64,000 nt of DNA from Vanilla planifolia (taxonomy: Eukaryota > Streptophyta > Magnoliopsida > Asparagales > Orchidaceae), in contig CM043877.1 of NCBI GenBank assembly GCA_023846275.1, forward strand, positions 16,350,607 through 16,414,606, read 5' to 3'. Position numbers and translations under genes: made by a program. Positions 50,681 to 64,000 of this stretch are shown piece by piece (position 1 is the first letter of the stretch; each line of letters opens with the position of its first letter). Below the pieces are notes generated by a model. That model searched no databases, was not told the origin of the DNA, and saw only the letters and a list, made by a program, of their open reading frames with translations.

Positions 50681-53600
50681 GCAAGTACATGCATTATTCT
50701 TTTTAAAAAGATAAAACATTGAAGTTGATTTTGTGGACTAAAAATATAACAACTTATAATTTTACTTAATGTAATATCTTATAAATATTGAGATTAACTT
50801 AGCATGATTATAATTATATATTTTTTTATTATAATAAAGTTATTTTTTTGAAATATAATATTTATTGATTAAAATATTATTAAATTGGTATGACTTTAAA
50901 GATATGCTCAAATTTCAAATGAAGTAAAAAATTTTATTTCAGCCTACCATTAGAAAGATCTTTTTAAGAAGAATACAAGATATTGAGTTTGTAATATTTA
51001 GAGATATAGATAACTAATTATATTTTTTTTAAAAAAAGACATAAATGTCATTTATTAAATTATTGAGGGGAAAAATGATAATTTTATAACTTATGCTTTA
51101 TCTCTTAAATTAGAAAAATTTTAAAAATGATTTGTGATAGGGAAGCCAATGGCTTAAGGAAAACAAAGAGAGGTGCAGGTCACTTAAAAAGGAAGTGAGG
51201 AGAAAGAGCGAAGGAAGAAAGATGAAGAGAGAGGCTCAATTAAAAAGAAATCATATGAAAGAGAAGGGAAGATTACAAAAAAACCTTAGAAAGTTGTTAG
51301 TGTAGCTTAGATGAAGGGATTATAATTAAGAGGAGATGAGAAATGTTATTGGAAAGCCTATTAAAGGGGTGAAGAATATAGGAGACTGAGGTAAGGTATG
51401 CAACTATGATTTCTTTTCATTGGTAAGATATATTTCAATATAGAATTGAGTAAGTTTTTAGCTTTAGGAGTTTAGAATTAAGTGTTGAAATGAATTGGGA
51501 TTGTGTTACATGTGTGGAGAAGAATTGAGTTGATTTTAAGGAGAATAACTTTATCTAAACAATATCATATATTGCTATGAGACCAATTGTTCTATACGAT
51601 TTGTTTAAGTTGATTCAAGATCAAAGAAATATTGAGATATCATACAATACTCATAAACCAATCATATTGTATGATAAATTTAATGTATTATATAATGGGT
51701 TGTAAGTCGATAAAAACATAATATAAGAGTCTATCATACTATATGATGGGTCTAATCATACAATATGATAGTTGGCTAAATAATTTAGGCTACAAGAGGT
51801 ATAAGAGATGGAAGAATCATACCATATGACTAATTAGAGGTTAGAAAGAAGGCTAGTTCAAATAGGTTGATGGTTAGAAAGGCTGCTAATCATATGTATG
51901 ATGGAAAAATTGTACAGTATAATATCTTTAGAATAAAATAGAAAAAGAAAAAAAAATCTTTGAGTTAAGTTAACATAAGAAAATAATTGATAGCTATTTT
52001 ATATGAGATTAAATAACAATTCATGTGTATATTATATTATAGGAAATCATGAATAAGAAAAGAGTAGATAGAAACTTCATCTTAGAATCAGGTAAGTAAA
52101 TTTGGTAACTGTGGTGCAACTGCAATAATAAGTTAACACTTATTTTTAAATGGTTTCATATATGATTATTTTATGAAATACTCTAATATTTTTACATGAT
52201 ATTATTACTTAGGATTTTATTCACATGTGATTTATTCCAATATTATGTATTTAGTTTGTTTATATGGAAATAAAGTACTCATATGAAAATTTTTATATGA
52301 TGGGATATTAACATATGATCAATTATTAAAGAAATAGGTTGTTACATTAATTTATGTCATGATTTACAAAACTATTTTTAAATCATAGAATGGGAAATAA
52401 TAACTAATATTTCCTTGAGACATTATTCTCATGATATAATATAAGATAAGAATATCATTATTACATTATGTTCTTGTAGAATTAAAATAAATTAATATAT
52501 ATTAGGTTACTAGTACTCTGTGTAGGGTGGTTAGAGTCAGGATACATTAATTTGAATGATAGCTGTCTATTATGTTTATGGGCTAAGGTCATTTGGCTAT
52601 TAGTTTTTTATGCAAATAACAATGATTAAAAGAGAAATTAAGTTCTAATAAATATAAAACCTTGAAACTAACTAATTAACTTAAAAATATTTATATATTT
52701 AGTTCTAATTACTTCTGATTATTAATTATTATCCTATTAATCATTTATTGATTTTTCATATTATATCATGTTCTTATATTTTGTTATCTTATACAATTTA
52801 TCTATTAAGTTTTTTAAAGTCTCACTAGTATACATCCACTTCATAGAGAGACAAGGCTATATTGAGATGGATATGAATCTTACTCATTAATAAGCTTAGC
52901 AGATAAAGTATTGTTTTTTGTTGATGTAATGAGATTATGTAGACTTTAGTATCATATGTATATTGATATCATTTTGTATTAATTAGTATGCTTTCAACTT
53001 TGTACTTGAGATACTTTGTTTATGCTTTAATGTATAGAGATTTACTTAGATTAATTATGTGATCTATATTGGCAATGGATGGATGTTGGATTTGTTTTAT
53101 TATTAGGTCTTGATCTAAGATTTTATGTATCATTATATTTTTATTTTTCATGCTTAACTTTAATATCCAATATGGATTTTTTAGGTGAGACCCTCGATAA
53201 GAAGATACATGGTTTTAAAATATATAAAGATTTAATAAATATTAAGCTTGAGTTTTTCTAAGTAAAATATACTTAAAACTTTTAGTACTCTTTTCATCTT
53301 AAACACTTCACCTAAAAGTTCATTAAAAATTCCAAGAAAATTTCTTTTAGAAAACCTTTTATGAACATCAATAAGCACATATCTTCTGTCATACATTAGA
53401 ACTCAATGATTCGTTTATATTATGTATAATATACACCTAATTGTATTCCTGAGTTAATGTTCATCATATTGTACAATTTGTCCATCAATTACTCAACCCA
53501 TCAAACTTGGTTAACATCTTTTTTTAATTGATTATACTTGTACATTACTTGTTTTCATATTATATGATACTATATTGTTTACTCTGATCATTAGTTCTTA

Positions 53601-54730
53601 TGTATTATAACATTGTTTGATGTCTTGATCATCCCTTATGATCATCAATCAACTTCATGTAGTCACATTTCTCTCAAGTCTATTTTGTCTCTCTTAAAGG
53701 ATCATATTATATATTATTCTTTAGTTTTCTTATATAGTTAACCTCTTAACATGTCAAAGCCCTCTAACCCATAGTGTTGATGCACTTATTATACTTTATC
53801 ATACTAATGCAATTTTGGTATCATACTTATACAATGCAATCTCATCTTATGAACCAATTCACATTACACCCCCAACTTCATTTTTTTGTTACTTGATCAT
53901 ATAATATGTTACACCTTTATTATAATATATGTGCCAATTCTTTCTTGTCTTATTAGATTAATTTTACCCATATAGATCACACACCCATTTACTATAGTAT
54001 CTTATAGGTACAAAGTTCTATATCATATATAATCCAATTCAAGTTTTGTTTATTATTTTATTATACTATAGATGTCCCATTCTATACTGGATAATGATCT
54101 TTACTAGGCCATTTTTATCATTGCTATACATATCATCTTATACAATCTGCTTCTACAATATTATATGATTCTCATTCTAAAAAAATTATAATTCTATTAA
54201 TTATTTTTTCAATCCAAATCATAATTATTTTATCATTTTTTGTTACTTATCTTTTAGTCATCAATAATTTTATAATATTCTTATTTTTATCATCTCATAA
54301 TTTAAATTTATTAAAATTTTTTACCCTTACTTTTGTGATATAACACCTCTCTTCTTTGATATGTCATGTCTTATTATTAGGGATTTGGGATTAGAAAACA
54401 ATATTATAATTTCTAAAAACCTTAAAAAATATCTAAAAATCAAATAATTAAAACTTCAAACTTAAGTTTCTTTATATTTATAATGTTACAAATACTCTTT
54501 TCTTATAATCATTTATCAACCTTAATATTTCTAATTTTTTAATTTAAATATCTAATAATTTAAAATTCTTGAAACACTTATTTATATATTTTCCCCCACT
54601 TTTGGATTGTTACATAAGGTCTTGGAATGCTACATTCATTTCTTTTGCATAACATATCATAAATTAGAGCAAATGAATAGTACATTAAGAAGACTCTTAA
54701 CAATAATTTCAACATGATTTTAGGTAAGTT
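50681..54730. other. AT-rich repeat-like DNA, no gene seen
   Basis: No gene is supportable. Between 51550 and 51910 the phrase TCATAC(A/C/T)ATATGA or close variants occurs several times. The purine-rich stretch 51150-51420 and the similar one at 57280-57420 look like equivalent parts of old LTRs. Confidence 0.4.
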
Positions 54731-54739
54731 GCACTACTT

Positions 54740-55200
54740 TGTTTGTGAATGCTTTAAGCAAAGGGATCATGCAATGGCTAAGAGATTATACAGGAAAATG
54801 AGAAACTTAGATAAAATTGAGAATTATGAATGCTTTGTAATAAAAAAATTAGCATGTACTGATAACTAAGAATTTGTTCAAACAAAGTAAGGAAGAGATA
54901 AAAGGGAAGGAAAAACTACATAAAAGGCATCTCTATGCCATTGAATAAGAAAACTAAGATATTTGTAATGTTAAATAAGTTAATTGTTAATTTTCTTAAG
55001 GTATCATTATGACACAGGATGTAATATGATGTAAGCATGTTGCATAACATTGATTACTTGTGCATATGTTCTGATTAATGAGCTATTATGAGTATCACAA
55101 TATAAAAGAAAGAGAAATTAAATATAAAAGTTGAATGAAATAAAAAAAAGAATGTTGACTATATAAGCCTATGATATATATGATCATGAAATATATAAAA
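54740..55200 (+). repeat. Possible distant member of repeat R1 (copy D)
   Basis: TGTAATATGATGTAAGCATG near 55019 and the following TTGTGCATATGTT resemble TATGGTGTAAGCAATTT and its flank in copies B and C, and a preceding TTAATTTTCTTAAGGTAT block is shared. Similarity is patchy. Confidence 0.4.
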
Positions 55201-58200
55201 TAAAATGATGATGAAGCTTTTCTTGTGACCTTATCTTCGATATGATTTGATCATCCATATTATTTTAGCACTACAAAGTAGGACAATGGTAAGTTGAGAC
55301 CATGCTATCATTAATACTCTATAATGGGTGATGTTAACATTGATATTATTATTGAGATGGTATTATACCTCTTTTTTTTATTATTAGTACTTTGATGTAA
55401 TGTAATAATATGCAAGAGACCATTTTTCATTAATATTACAGTATACGATGATGATAGATGAGAGAGATAAATTTGTGTCGTGTCTAATTTCATATTTTCA
55501 TTAGTAATTCAATATAGGACGATGATGAACTTATTATAGTTTATTGTGATGAAGAAATTGATAGATAAAGAAAAAATATGGATTGATTCCAATTGAGCTT
55601 AATTTGGATAAGATATCTATATAAAATAATAACAAAGAATTGTTTTCCTTATGATCATATTCCTTAGTGTCACTTGATCGGTGATTTAGTGGTTATCGTT
55701 TGCTTTGTGATATGATAATTGAGCTCTAAGTAGAGATATATGAGATACTCGCTATATTATATGATAACCATTACTTGTGTGACCTGACAATTGATGTGAT
55801 AAAATGTTAGCTAAAAAATAATGGCATCCTCAGGATAATAGTCATTTAGGAAAAAAAGCCCAAATGACTATAGATTACTTATCATCATTTTTCATATGTT
55901 GTACATTTTCTATAATGCTTCAAATATAAGTTATATATCTTTTATTGCATTACATTATCTTATCTATTTTAGTTATCAATTTATTTATTAAGCTAATTAT
56001 GCTTATTCCCTTTGATTGTTGGTTATCACAGAGGTATTCATTAAGAAAAACTAGTGATGCATGAGTTAGCCTGTTGAGAATGGATATGTAATATCCTAAA
56101 AGTTAGGATAATTTTTTTAAAAAAATATGTGATATTGATAATGATGGATAACCTTAAGAAGGAAAGAGTTATAAAATAATAATTTTAATTTAAATATATT
56201 TTGAGAATTTTAATATTTTTTTTGGAATTTAAAGTATTGTATGGTATGACATCATAAGATCATAGAGAGAATAATTAGGTGAGTAAATTTATAAGATGAG
56301 ATTATATCATACAAGTATGACAACACAACTTTATAAGTACAATAGGGTGTAGTTTGTGTATCGACACTATGGGTCGAATGAGCCTAATAGGCTAAGTAAC
56401 GAAGGATCTTATCATATAATACAATACAAAGGTATTGTATGAAACAATCTAATAAGAGAGACAATAAACTTGAGATAAATATAAACTAATAGAAAAGTTG
56501 GCTAAAGATCATTGAGGAAGACCAAACCATCAATAAGGACATTAATGTATAAGAACAAATGGATGACATAGGCAATATGATTAGGTACAATATACAAGTA
56601 AGTATCAACAGGATCAATTAAGAAAAAAAAGTTAACTAAATTTGATGGTTTGTGTAATAGATGGATAAATCATATAATCAGATGAGCATTAACTTTTATG
56701 AATAATCAAGTATAAAATAAGCATAATATAAGAGAATCGTTAAGTTCTATTGTAAAAAGATATATCGCACAATATAATAAGAAATTGTATGAGGTAAGGT
56801 GAATGTTAGAGCTAAGTAAGTAGAAATATTGTAAGCATATAATTAGTGGATCATATTACTATGATTAATGTGAATGAATGTAGATGACAAGAGATTTAAT
56901 TAAGAGTATAATACAAAGCTGGGTATCATAGAAGATGAATACGAATATAAGACATATATAATAATAATATCATAATAATAAAATAGAAAGTACTTAAGAT
57001 AGGTTTAGACAAAGTCAAGAAAAATGCAATATGATCATATTTATTGTGCAACTATGATCGATAGAAACTAAAAAAATTTAAGATCTAAAATAGTGAACAA
57101 CTACATGAACTATCATGAGGAGAATTTAATCGAAAAGAAACCATTAGAGTTAATTATAAATGAAGTCAAAGATATGTAAAATAAAAAAAACATAATCATC
57201 AGATAGAGATGAATAGATGAAAAAAACAAAGAGACATTATTCTAGTATAAAAATAAGTAAGACCAAACTTGGGAAGAGTTTTTTTAATAAGAACCTATAT
57301 AGTTAACTTCCACCACTTGTATTAGAGTGAGGAAAAAAGGGAAAGGAAGTGTTCTTAAGTTTTGAAAAGAATATGAGAAAAGTTAAGTACACAATAAAAA
57401 CAAAACTAAAGAAAAAGCTCATGGGTATTATAACAATTGAAACTTGGAGCAAATATTTAAGGCTATTGTGAGACCAGTACTCATGTTTAAAAGCTAAGCA
57501 AAATTTGTATATGATGTAAATGATTTGATATAATATATAATATTAGTTTAAAGGCCTAAAATAATATCTAAAAAGGTGATATATTCCTTTGTTTATTATA
57601 ATAACATATTATTTTACTTAATTTGACACATGTTATGATTTAAGCATGATTATATTATATTTTTTTAGTGATATATTAAATATTTATCATATCATATATG
57701 TCAAAAAAAAGAAATAATTAATAAAATGTGTATATAATTAACTAGAAATGATATGAGAAAGTGATGTAATATAAGAAGCATCAATGATTATTAGCAAAGA
57801 ATAACTTGCTATTGAGAGTAAATATCTCCAAAAGTATTAATAAAGAGCTATTGTTAGACTATCTAAAATAATATGTTGAAGATATACTAAATGTAAAAAC
57901 AATTTAAAAATAGTATAATTTTTTAAAAATGAAATTTGGTTTCAAATAAATCCAAAAAAAAAGATAATAAGTCTTTTATTACATTCATATACTTTGTTGA
58001 CATAGACCAAGCATAAAATTACTCAAGTATTATTTATTTTATATTATATTATTTGCTTTTACCACTAAGTCAATGTTAGTTGTCTCAAGCCTATTTTGAC
58101 ATAGTACTTTTAGAACAAAAGAAGGCACCACATCGTGCTATTGGGATGGAATGAGAGCTAATATATAATGATTAGAAGATGCTAAAACAAGATGATTTTT

Positions 58201-59084
58201 ATGTTTATTGTATTTGATAAAATGATATTTAAGGATGTAAAAAATATTTGTTATCCATTGATGTTGTATAGAACATGTTACTTTTAAAAAGAAATATAAA
58301 AAATTGATATTTTCATGAGTTGTACAAATATCACTTTAATAAAGATTTTAGTTATTTTCTTAAAAAAATTATATTATTTTTACAACAATTTTAAAAAGGA
58401 ATTGAAAAGGTTTTTATTAATGTTTTATGAAGAAAAAGTGGAAATGAAAAGGATGTAAAGTGGCACCCAAAATTAGGAAAAATTGGTGATGAAAAAGGGG
58501 ATGCCATAGTGTAGCAAGGTAATTTGTATTGTTGATATTTGTGTTGTCACAGATGTAATATTTGTGTAGTTTTATTGGATGCTCTTATGGCTATATTATT
58601 TGATATACTTTTTTAGTATTTCTACCATGTGGTTTGTTAAATTGTGTGAAGCATATTGAATTTAGTTAGATATTCTTATTATATTTACTATTGTGTAAAG
58701 AATTGTAGTAAAATATTATTTTATGCACTAATGAAAGTCGAATAATTTTAGAGGAGATTTTGTCCATTTTGTTTCTAAAGTTTGTAACTTTTTTAATTTG
58801 AATTTAAAGAATAAAGAATAAATAATGTGTTAATGAATATGATTTGGCTAATTATCATTTCCTATATGATTTGGTTGTTGATGTCCTCAAACAACATTAA
58901 TGCTTTGATTATCTCAATATTAAAGCTATTAGAGATGAGATTAGAATGTGTTTTTAGGTAGGATATGACATAACGATATTAAAGTGGTTGACATCCTTGG
59001 GAAGATTTTAAAAATCCTAAGAAAGATGTATTATTTAAGAAATAAAACCTTAAATATTACAATAAAATCTAAAGTTGATAGTGT
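55200..59084. other. AT-rich repeat-like DNA, no gene seen
   Basis: Degenerate LTR-like DNA (for example from 56085, starting ATATCCTAAAAGTTAGG) with short ORFs only. No protein motif is recognised. Confidence 0.4.
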
Positions 59085-60316
59085 TGTATCCGTTAATGCA
59101 ATGATCACAAAACTAAGCTAAATGATTACTAACTCATTGCTTATTATTGTTTTAATTAAATCTCAAAGAGTACTATAAAAATTTTGGTTTATTAGAGTAA
59201 AGATTGTAGCATATGTAATGAATAAAGTTCGATGGCTCAACTTATTGACTTTGTACTAAGAATAATGGTCTTTGTGGAGTGGCTAATTTATAAAAAATTA
59301 TATTTTTAAATCTCTTTAGTTAGTATGTTAAACTTTTATTTTTTTTGTAATTATGTTACTTAAGATTATCATGATTCATAAATATTTGTATTAGCATTAT
59401 GTTGTATTTAGATTTTTAATAATTTTATAATTTTTCAAATAGAAAAAAATTATAATAAAATTTTTAAAAATCGACTTTAGTATCTAACCCCTCTGTCAAA
59501 CCCAAAGGGCTCATGTTAAGTGGCCCACAATGTCAAGAATTGGCATTGGGAAGCCATAGGCCGAGAGCTTGACTGAAATCAAGATGGACTAGGCTCGAGT
59601 ATTAGTTTAAGGCATGGTTGTAATAGCAGCTTAGGTTAATCAGGTTCAGGCATGACTCTTTACTTGACTTAGATGTAGTAAGTTGAGTCAGATTCATTAA
59701 TATTAAGTATTTGGTTCGTGTCAAATTGGATCCAATTTAATATTGCACATAGGTGGCCTTAGGTAATTACATTCCAAGAGTACCAAGAGATAGCCAAACC
59801 CATCAGGCTTTCTATTAAGCATAATGGAAGTAATATAGTACAAATTATGTATGTTGCTTCTTAATATAGAACTAGAAAAACTTTTTTAAGCTTAAGTTAA
59901 TCTACATCGATCGATCATACTTTTTTGCAATTGAATGGCTTCGATCATGCCCACATTTTTTAATAATTTTCTTTCAATTAGTTATTCATTTAGAATTATT
60001 AATCAAATGATTGATCAAATGATTGAGTGTCTCTCCACCATTATGAATAGTAATCTGATCATCATCACCATCCATCTAGCTATTAAATCTAACGTCCCAT
60101 ATCTTATTTCGATGTAATTTGATCAGGACCCTTTATCTATGATTCTGATCAAACAGTTCCTACTCTTTTTGCTCAGAATCGAACGACAACTATACGTAGT
60201 CTTTATCTCACATCACTTATAGTAATTATCTTTCAAAAAAGATGTTTCTAGTCATTGGGAGAGTTATTTTAAGAGTTTTTCATTTCAACTATAAATAAAA
60301 TTTATTTATCTGTTAT
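59085..60316 (+). mobile_element. Copia-family LTR, 3'-truncated
   Basis: It starts TGTTGTATCC, with TGATCACAAAAC, ATTGACTTTG and AATGGTCTTTGTGGAGTGG (59267), and aligns with 60317 onward and with 41850-42650 (AAACCCAAAGGGCTC, GTCAAGAATTGG region, CAGCTTAGGTTA). It lacks the LTR tail because the next copy begins at about 60317. Confidence 0.7.
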
Positions 60317-62040
60317 ATCCTTTTAGGTGATAATCACAAAATCAAAACTAAGTATTTACTAATATCTTATTAAGCTTAGTATTGTTTCCATAATTTGAAT
60401 TTGTTGGAGTAATGACTGTTGTAACATAAATAATGAATACAATTTAATGGCTTAAACTGTTGACTTTGGAGCTAAGGATAATGGTCTTTATGGAGTGGTT
60501 AATTAATAAAGAACTTCATTTTTAAATATTTATGATTAGCATATTAAATCTTTAAATTCTTTACAGTTGGGTACATAGAACTATTATTCTTTATGCATAT
60601 GTGAATTTGGTTTAAGTTATATTTTATTTTAAAAGTATTTGAATTTTTTATTATATATATATTAAAAATTATTTTAAAATTAAATAAAAAATGCATAAGC
60701 ACCCATCACTAAGCCCAAAGGACTCGAGTTGTGTGAAGGCAATAAGGGCCATGGGGACTTGTTGACCAGGAACCCAACTGAAATCGAGACGGGTCAAGCT
60801 CAAGTATCGATTAAATCAGGTCACTGTTGCGGTCATTGGGTGACAAGGCATTACTTTTGAACCAACTTAGGCAAAACGAGTAAGGGTAGACTCTTTATTT
60901 AATTTATGAAAATTAGGTCTGGTCAGACCTCGTTCTCACATGAGCAACTTGAGTCATGATCTTTTGAGAACACTAGGGGGTAGCCAACCTCATTAGGCTG
61001 ATAATAATATGTAGTGCTATATGATGAGTACAAAATAGTTACATAGTTTTACAATGTGGAACTAAAAATAAGCTTTACCAAACTTAAGATTTTTGCATTG
61101 ATTGATCATACATTTTTATGATCAAAGGTCTAGATCACACCCACATTTGTGAATAGTCTTTTGTCTTCAATCGTTCATCAGTAATGCTTGATTGAATGGC
61201 TAAGAGTTTCTCCTCCTTTGTAAATAGTAACCTCATCATTATTACCATCCATCTAGTTTTTGAATTCAATTTTCCAGTTCTTATCTCACTGTGATTAGAT
61301 CTGGATCCTTTATCATTTAAGTTGACATAACAGCTATCGCTCCATCCGTTCGCATTATCGAATGACAGCTATATCGTCTTCTTCATTGTAATGGCTAATT
61401 TTTTTTGAAAAGTAGATTATAGCTATTAGGAGAGTTATTTTTGGTGTTTTTTATTTCAACTATAAATAGATATTATTTAACAAACATAAAAAATATTGAA
61501 TCAAAATTGAAAGTTTTCATACAAGTCCAATTGAAGTTCAAACTGTGAGTAAAAATTTTTTACGTAATTATAGAAGCTATGATTTTCATTGATTTCTATT
61601 CTCTACTTTTGTTTATAATCATTTCTATATATTTTAGTAAAATCTACTTCATTCATTAGTAATGCCACTCTTGTTTAAAGAATTAAAAGTGTAAGGATTT
61701 TTGTAAACAAAAAATTGTAAAGTTTTGAATTTTTTCAAATAGCTTGAATTTCTTTGATTTTGGTATCTCATTGGAGCACTAGTGTGCATTTGGTTTATCC
61801 TTATCGACTTTGACAAAAGGGAGTGGTTAGTTGAAGCCTGATTAGGGATTAAGGGTGGATGTAGGCATCGGTTTTGGTCGAACTACCTAAAAATTATTGT
61901 GTGTATTTTGTTTATTATTGAACAATTTTATTTCATTAATAAAAAAATTTAAGCTCAAAAAAATTTTCTTCTAATTTTTTGAATCAAAAAAAATTTTTAA
62001 ACACACAATTAACCCCTCCCCTCTTGTTCATTTTGCCTCA
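60317..62040 (+). mobile_element. Copia-family LTR, near complete
   Basis: It starts TGTTATATCC and shares AATGGTCTTTATGGAGTGG (60480), AAGCCCAAAGGACTC, ACGGGTCAAGCTCAAG, AATGTGGAACTAAA, GGATGTAGGCATCGGTTTTG and an end with ATTAACCCCTCCCCTCTTG, as expected for the LTR end in this family. It directly follows a truncated sister copy. Confidence 0.7.
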
Positions 62041-62600
62041 CAAATTTTACAACATTACCAAAATTTAAAATTATTGAATCAACTTGAAATTTTTCATAAG
62101 TGCTCAAATGAAGTTCAAAATTGAGAGTAATGAATTTTTACATGCTAATGAAAACTTTGGGTTCTTTCAATCATTACTTCTTCTTTGCTTCCATCTACAA
62201 TTTGTTTTGCTTAATTTTGGTAATATCTACATTATTAATTAGTTGTCACTTTTATTTTAAAGATTTAAAGGTATAAGAATTTTTTATACAGAAAATTTGT
62301 AAAGCTTTCGATTTCTTTTGTATACCAATTTTTGTGGATTTTAGTGTCACATTGAAGCACTGATTTGTATTTGGTTTAGCCCTATCAGCTTCGACAAAAG
62401 AGTGGTTAGTGGAAGCTCAATCGATGATCAACGGTGGATGTAAGCATGGGTTTTAGTTGAACAATTTAAAAATGTTTGTGTAGTTTTTTTATTATTATGT
62501 AATCTTATTTTGTTGACAAGTTTCTTAAAAACAAATTTTTATTTTTTAAGAATTAATTTTTTGTAATTTTTTAAATCATTTTTTTAATTTTATTATATAT
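61480..62600 (+). repeat. ~580-bp tandem duplication of LTR tail
   Basis: The tail of the previous LTR (about 61480-62050) is repeated at about 62056-62600 with a period near 579: GTGGTTAG at 61823 and 62402, GGTGGATGTA(G/A)GCAT in both. The second unit lacks a clean LTR end. Confidence 0.75.
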
Positions 62601-62669
62601 TTTTTATTTGAAAAATTATAAGATTTTTAAAACTCTAAATGCAACTTAATGCTAATACAAATATGCATG

Positions 62670-62960
62670 AATCATGATAGTTCTAAGTGTTATAATTATA
62701 AAGAAAATAAAATTTTAATATGTTAACCATAAAGATTTAGAATAATAGTTTTTTATGGATTGACAATTCTATAAAGACCACTATCTTTAACTCTAAAGTC
62801 AATAAGTTGAGTAATCAAATTTCATTCATTACCTATGTTATAATTTTTACTCTAATAAACCCAAATTATTATAGTACTCATTGAGATTTAATTAAAATAA
62901 TACTAAACTCAATAAGATATTAGTAATCATTTAGCTTGATTTTTTTATCATCACATCAAA
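62670..62960 (-). repeat. Inverted copy of copia LTR start
   Basis: The minus strand of this stretch matches 59095-59330: TTATTGACTTT, ATAGTGGTCTTTATAGA and AAGCTAAATGATTACTAA are shared in reverse orientation. Confidence 0.75.
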
Positions 62961-64000
62961 GCGTACAATAAATAGTTGGGAAGAGGGGGATGAGGGGAGT
63001 ATGTTCTATGAGCGAGGACACCATTACTATTTGCATATAAATGTCATTTTTAATTAAAAAATTTGGGTACTTGTTGAAATAAAGTTAACTAGAAAAGATA
63101 TAGTAAGAGATGAAATGCAAATCACAATTATGAAGGAATAAGAGGATTAGTAAGAAGGTAATTAGAATGTCTCTTTTAGGAAATATATATTTGGGGCATA
63201 AGCAAGAGAAGGTTTGTCAAGATTGTGTCCAATAAATCATAAACAAGAGTTACTAATGGTATGTTTGTATGATAATTAGAAAGAAAGTACCCAATGTTCC
63301 AATTAGGGTAAGTGGCATCTCAAAAAACACTGGCTTGATAGAAGAGTGCATTGGAGATGTCATGATTATAAAGATTTTGGTCATGTGATTAGAGATGATC
63401 AATAAGTGAGGTTGAGTCATGTCCTCTCTTTGCTATATTTGCATTATTAGTTAAATCAAAATATTTAGAGACTATCTTATTATAAGTGTTTATAAGAATA
63501 AGAATAAGACAAGTCATAAAGTCCTCCTGATAATAAGAAAGGAATTAGTAGAATATTAAATAAATGTAAATATATTACAAAAATGTGGCTAACACCTTTA
63601 TCGAATATATGAATAGAATTTGATCATAAGACTGACATAAGCAAACTTCATTTTTAAGAATTTTTTATAGAATGGCATTTTGTGGATATTGATTTGAAGT
63701 TTCAAAGATTGATGGGTTGCAAATTATTTTAACAAGTGACTAGATGAATAGAATTGAGTTTGATAATTAGAAATGATGCCCTTCTATGGTCAATGTTATC
63801 ATTGTAAGTGAAATTTAGTTTGGGTAATATGAAGAAGGATGACAAATAAGGAATTAGAAATGATTTACTTCTATATTATGTAAGAAAGGGAATTAGAATT
63901 GAATCAATAAAAGTGGGTTTATATTATGGGATGATTTATATGATATAGTAGATATCATAAGATGAAATGGCATGAATTGCCATTAAATTACTATGAATAA
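62961..64000. other. Unassigned DNA with a possible zinc-knuckle relic
   Basis: At 63356-63397 (+) the reading CHDYKDFGHVIRDD has the spacing of a retrotransposon zinc knuckle (C-x2-C-x4-H-x4-C) with two cysteines replaced. A CYHCK reading lies near 63795. This suggests an old gag fragment, but nothing around it confirms that. Confidence 0.3.

Noticed and set aside
63356-63397. Retrotransposon zinc knuckle as a firm call
   Set aside because: Two of three cysteines are missing and no other gag block is recognisable nearby, so it is left as a low-confidence note.

Overview
The window is nuclear DNA from a flowering plant, probably a monocot. It is very AT-rich and almost wholly transposon-derived, with a few GC-rich exons standing out. 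The monocot guess rests on the strong exon-versus-intergenic GC contrast and on a class III-type (bulb chitinase-like) GH18 gene. It is an inference, not proof.

Genes. (1) Positions 702-1008 (+) hold the last two coding exons of a plastid-type plant ATP sulfurylase; the rest of the gene lies left of the window. (2) Positions 28656-29668 (-) hold an apparently intact two-exon GH18 chitinase of 300 residues. Its only oddity is a GC instead of GT intron donor. (3) Positions 8160-9177 (-) hold a decayed duplicate of that chitinase, with a lost start region, a frameshift, a premature stop and a destroyed catalytic motif. The two chitinase copies lie in direct orientation about 20 kb apart, inside a duplicated block of about 1.6-1.7 kb.

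Transposons, left to right. A long decayed L1-type LINE fills about 2.0-6.25 kb (ORF1-like, endonuclease, RT, zinc-binding tail). Pieces of Ty3/gypsy pol and a 0.7-kb direct repeat fill about 10-11.7 kb. A degenerate Ty1/copia element fills 11.7-18.2 kb (truncated 5' LTR, primer-binding site, gag, collapsed pol, PPT, 3' LTR). A knot of Ty3/gypsy fragments in both orientations fills 19-25.3 kb, including a 1.75-kb tandem duplication of gag-protease. A second, internally deleted gypsy element with both LTRs fills 31.7-37.35 kb. A 5'-truncated LINE tail with poly(A) and target-site duplication sits inside it. At 38.35-43.7 kb a copia LTR is split by a 2997-bp gypsy solo LTR with a perfect 5-bp target duplication. 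More copia LTR copies, direct and inverted, lie at 59-63 kb. An LTR-like repeat family recurs at about 9.2, 26.5 and 44.4 kb, and perhaps at 54.7 kb.

From 46.9 to 59 kb I see only AT-rich, repeat-like DNA with no supportable gene. I found no tRNA, rRNA, CRISPR or bacterial-type feature. Nothing here amounts to a new biological system. The observations most worth checking are the GC-AG donor and triplicated poly(A)-signal unit of the surviving chitinase, and the clean nested insertions that date events relative to each other.
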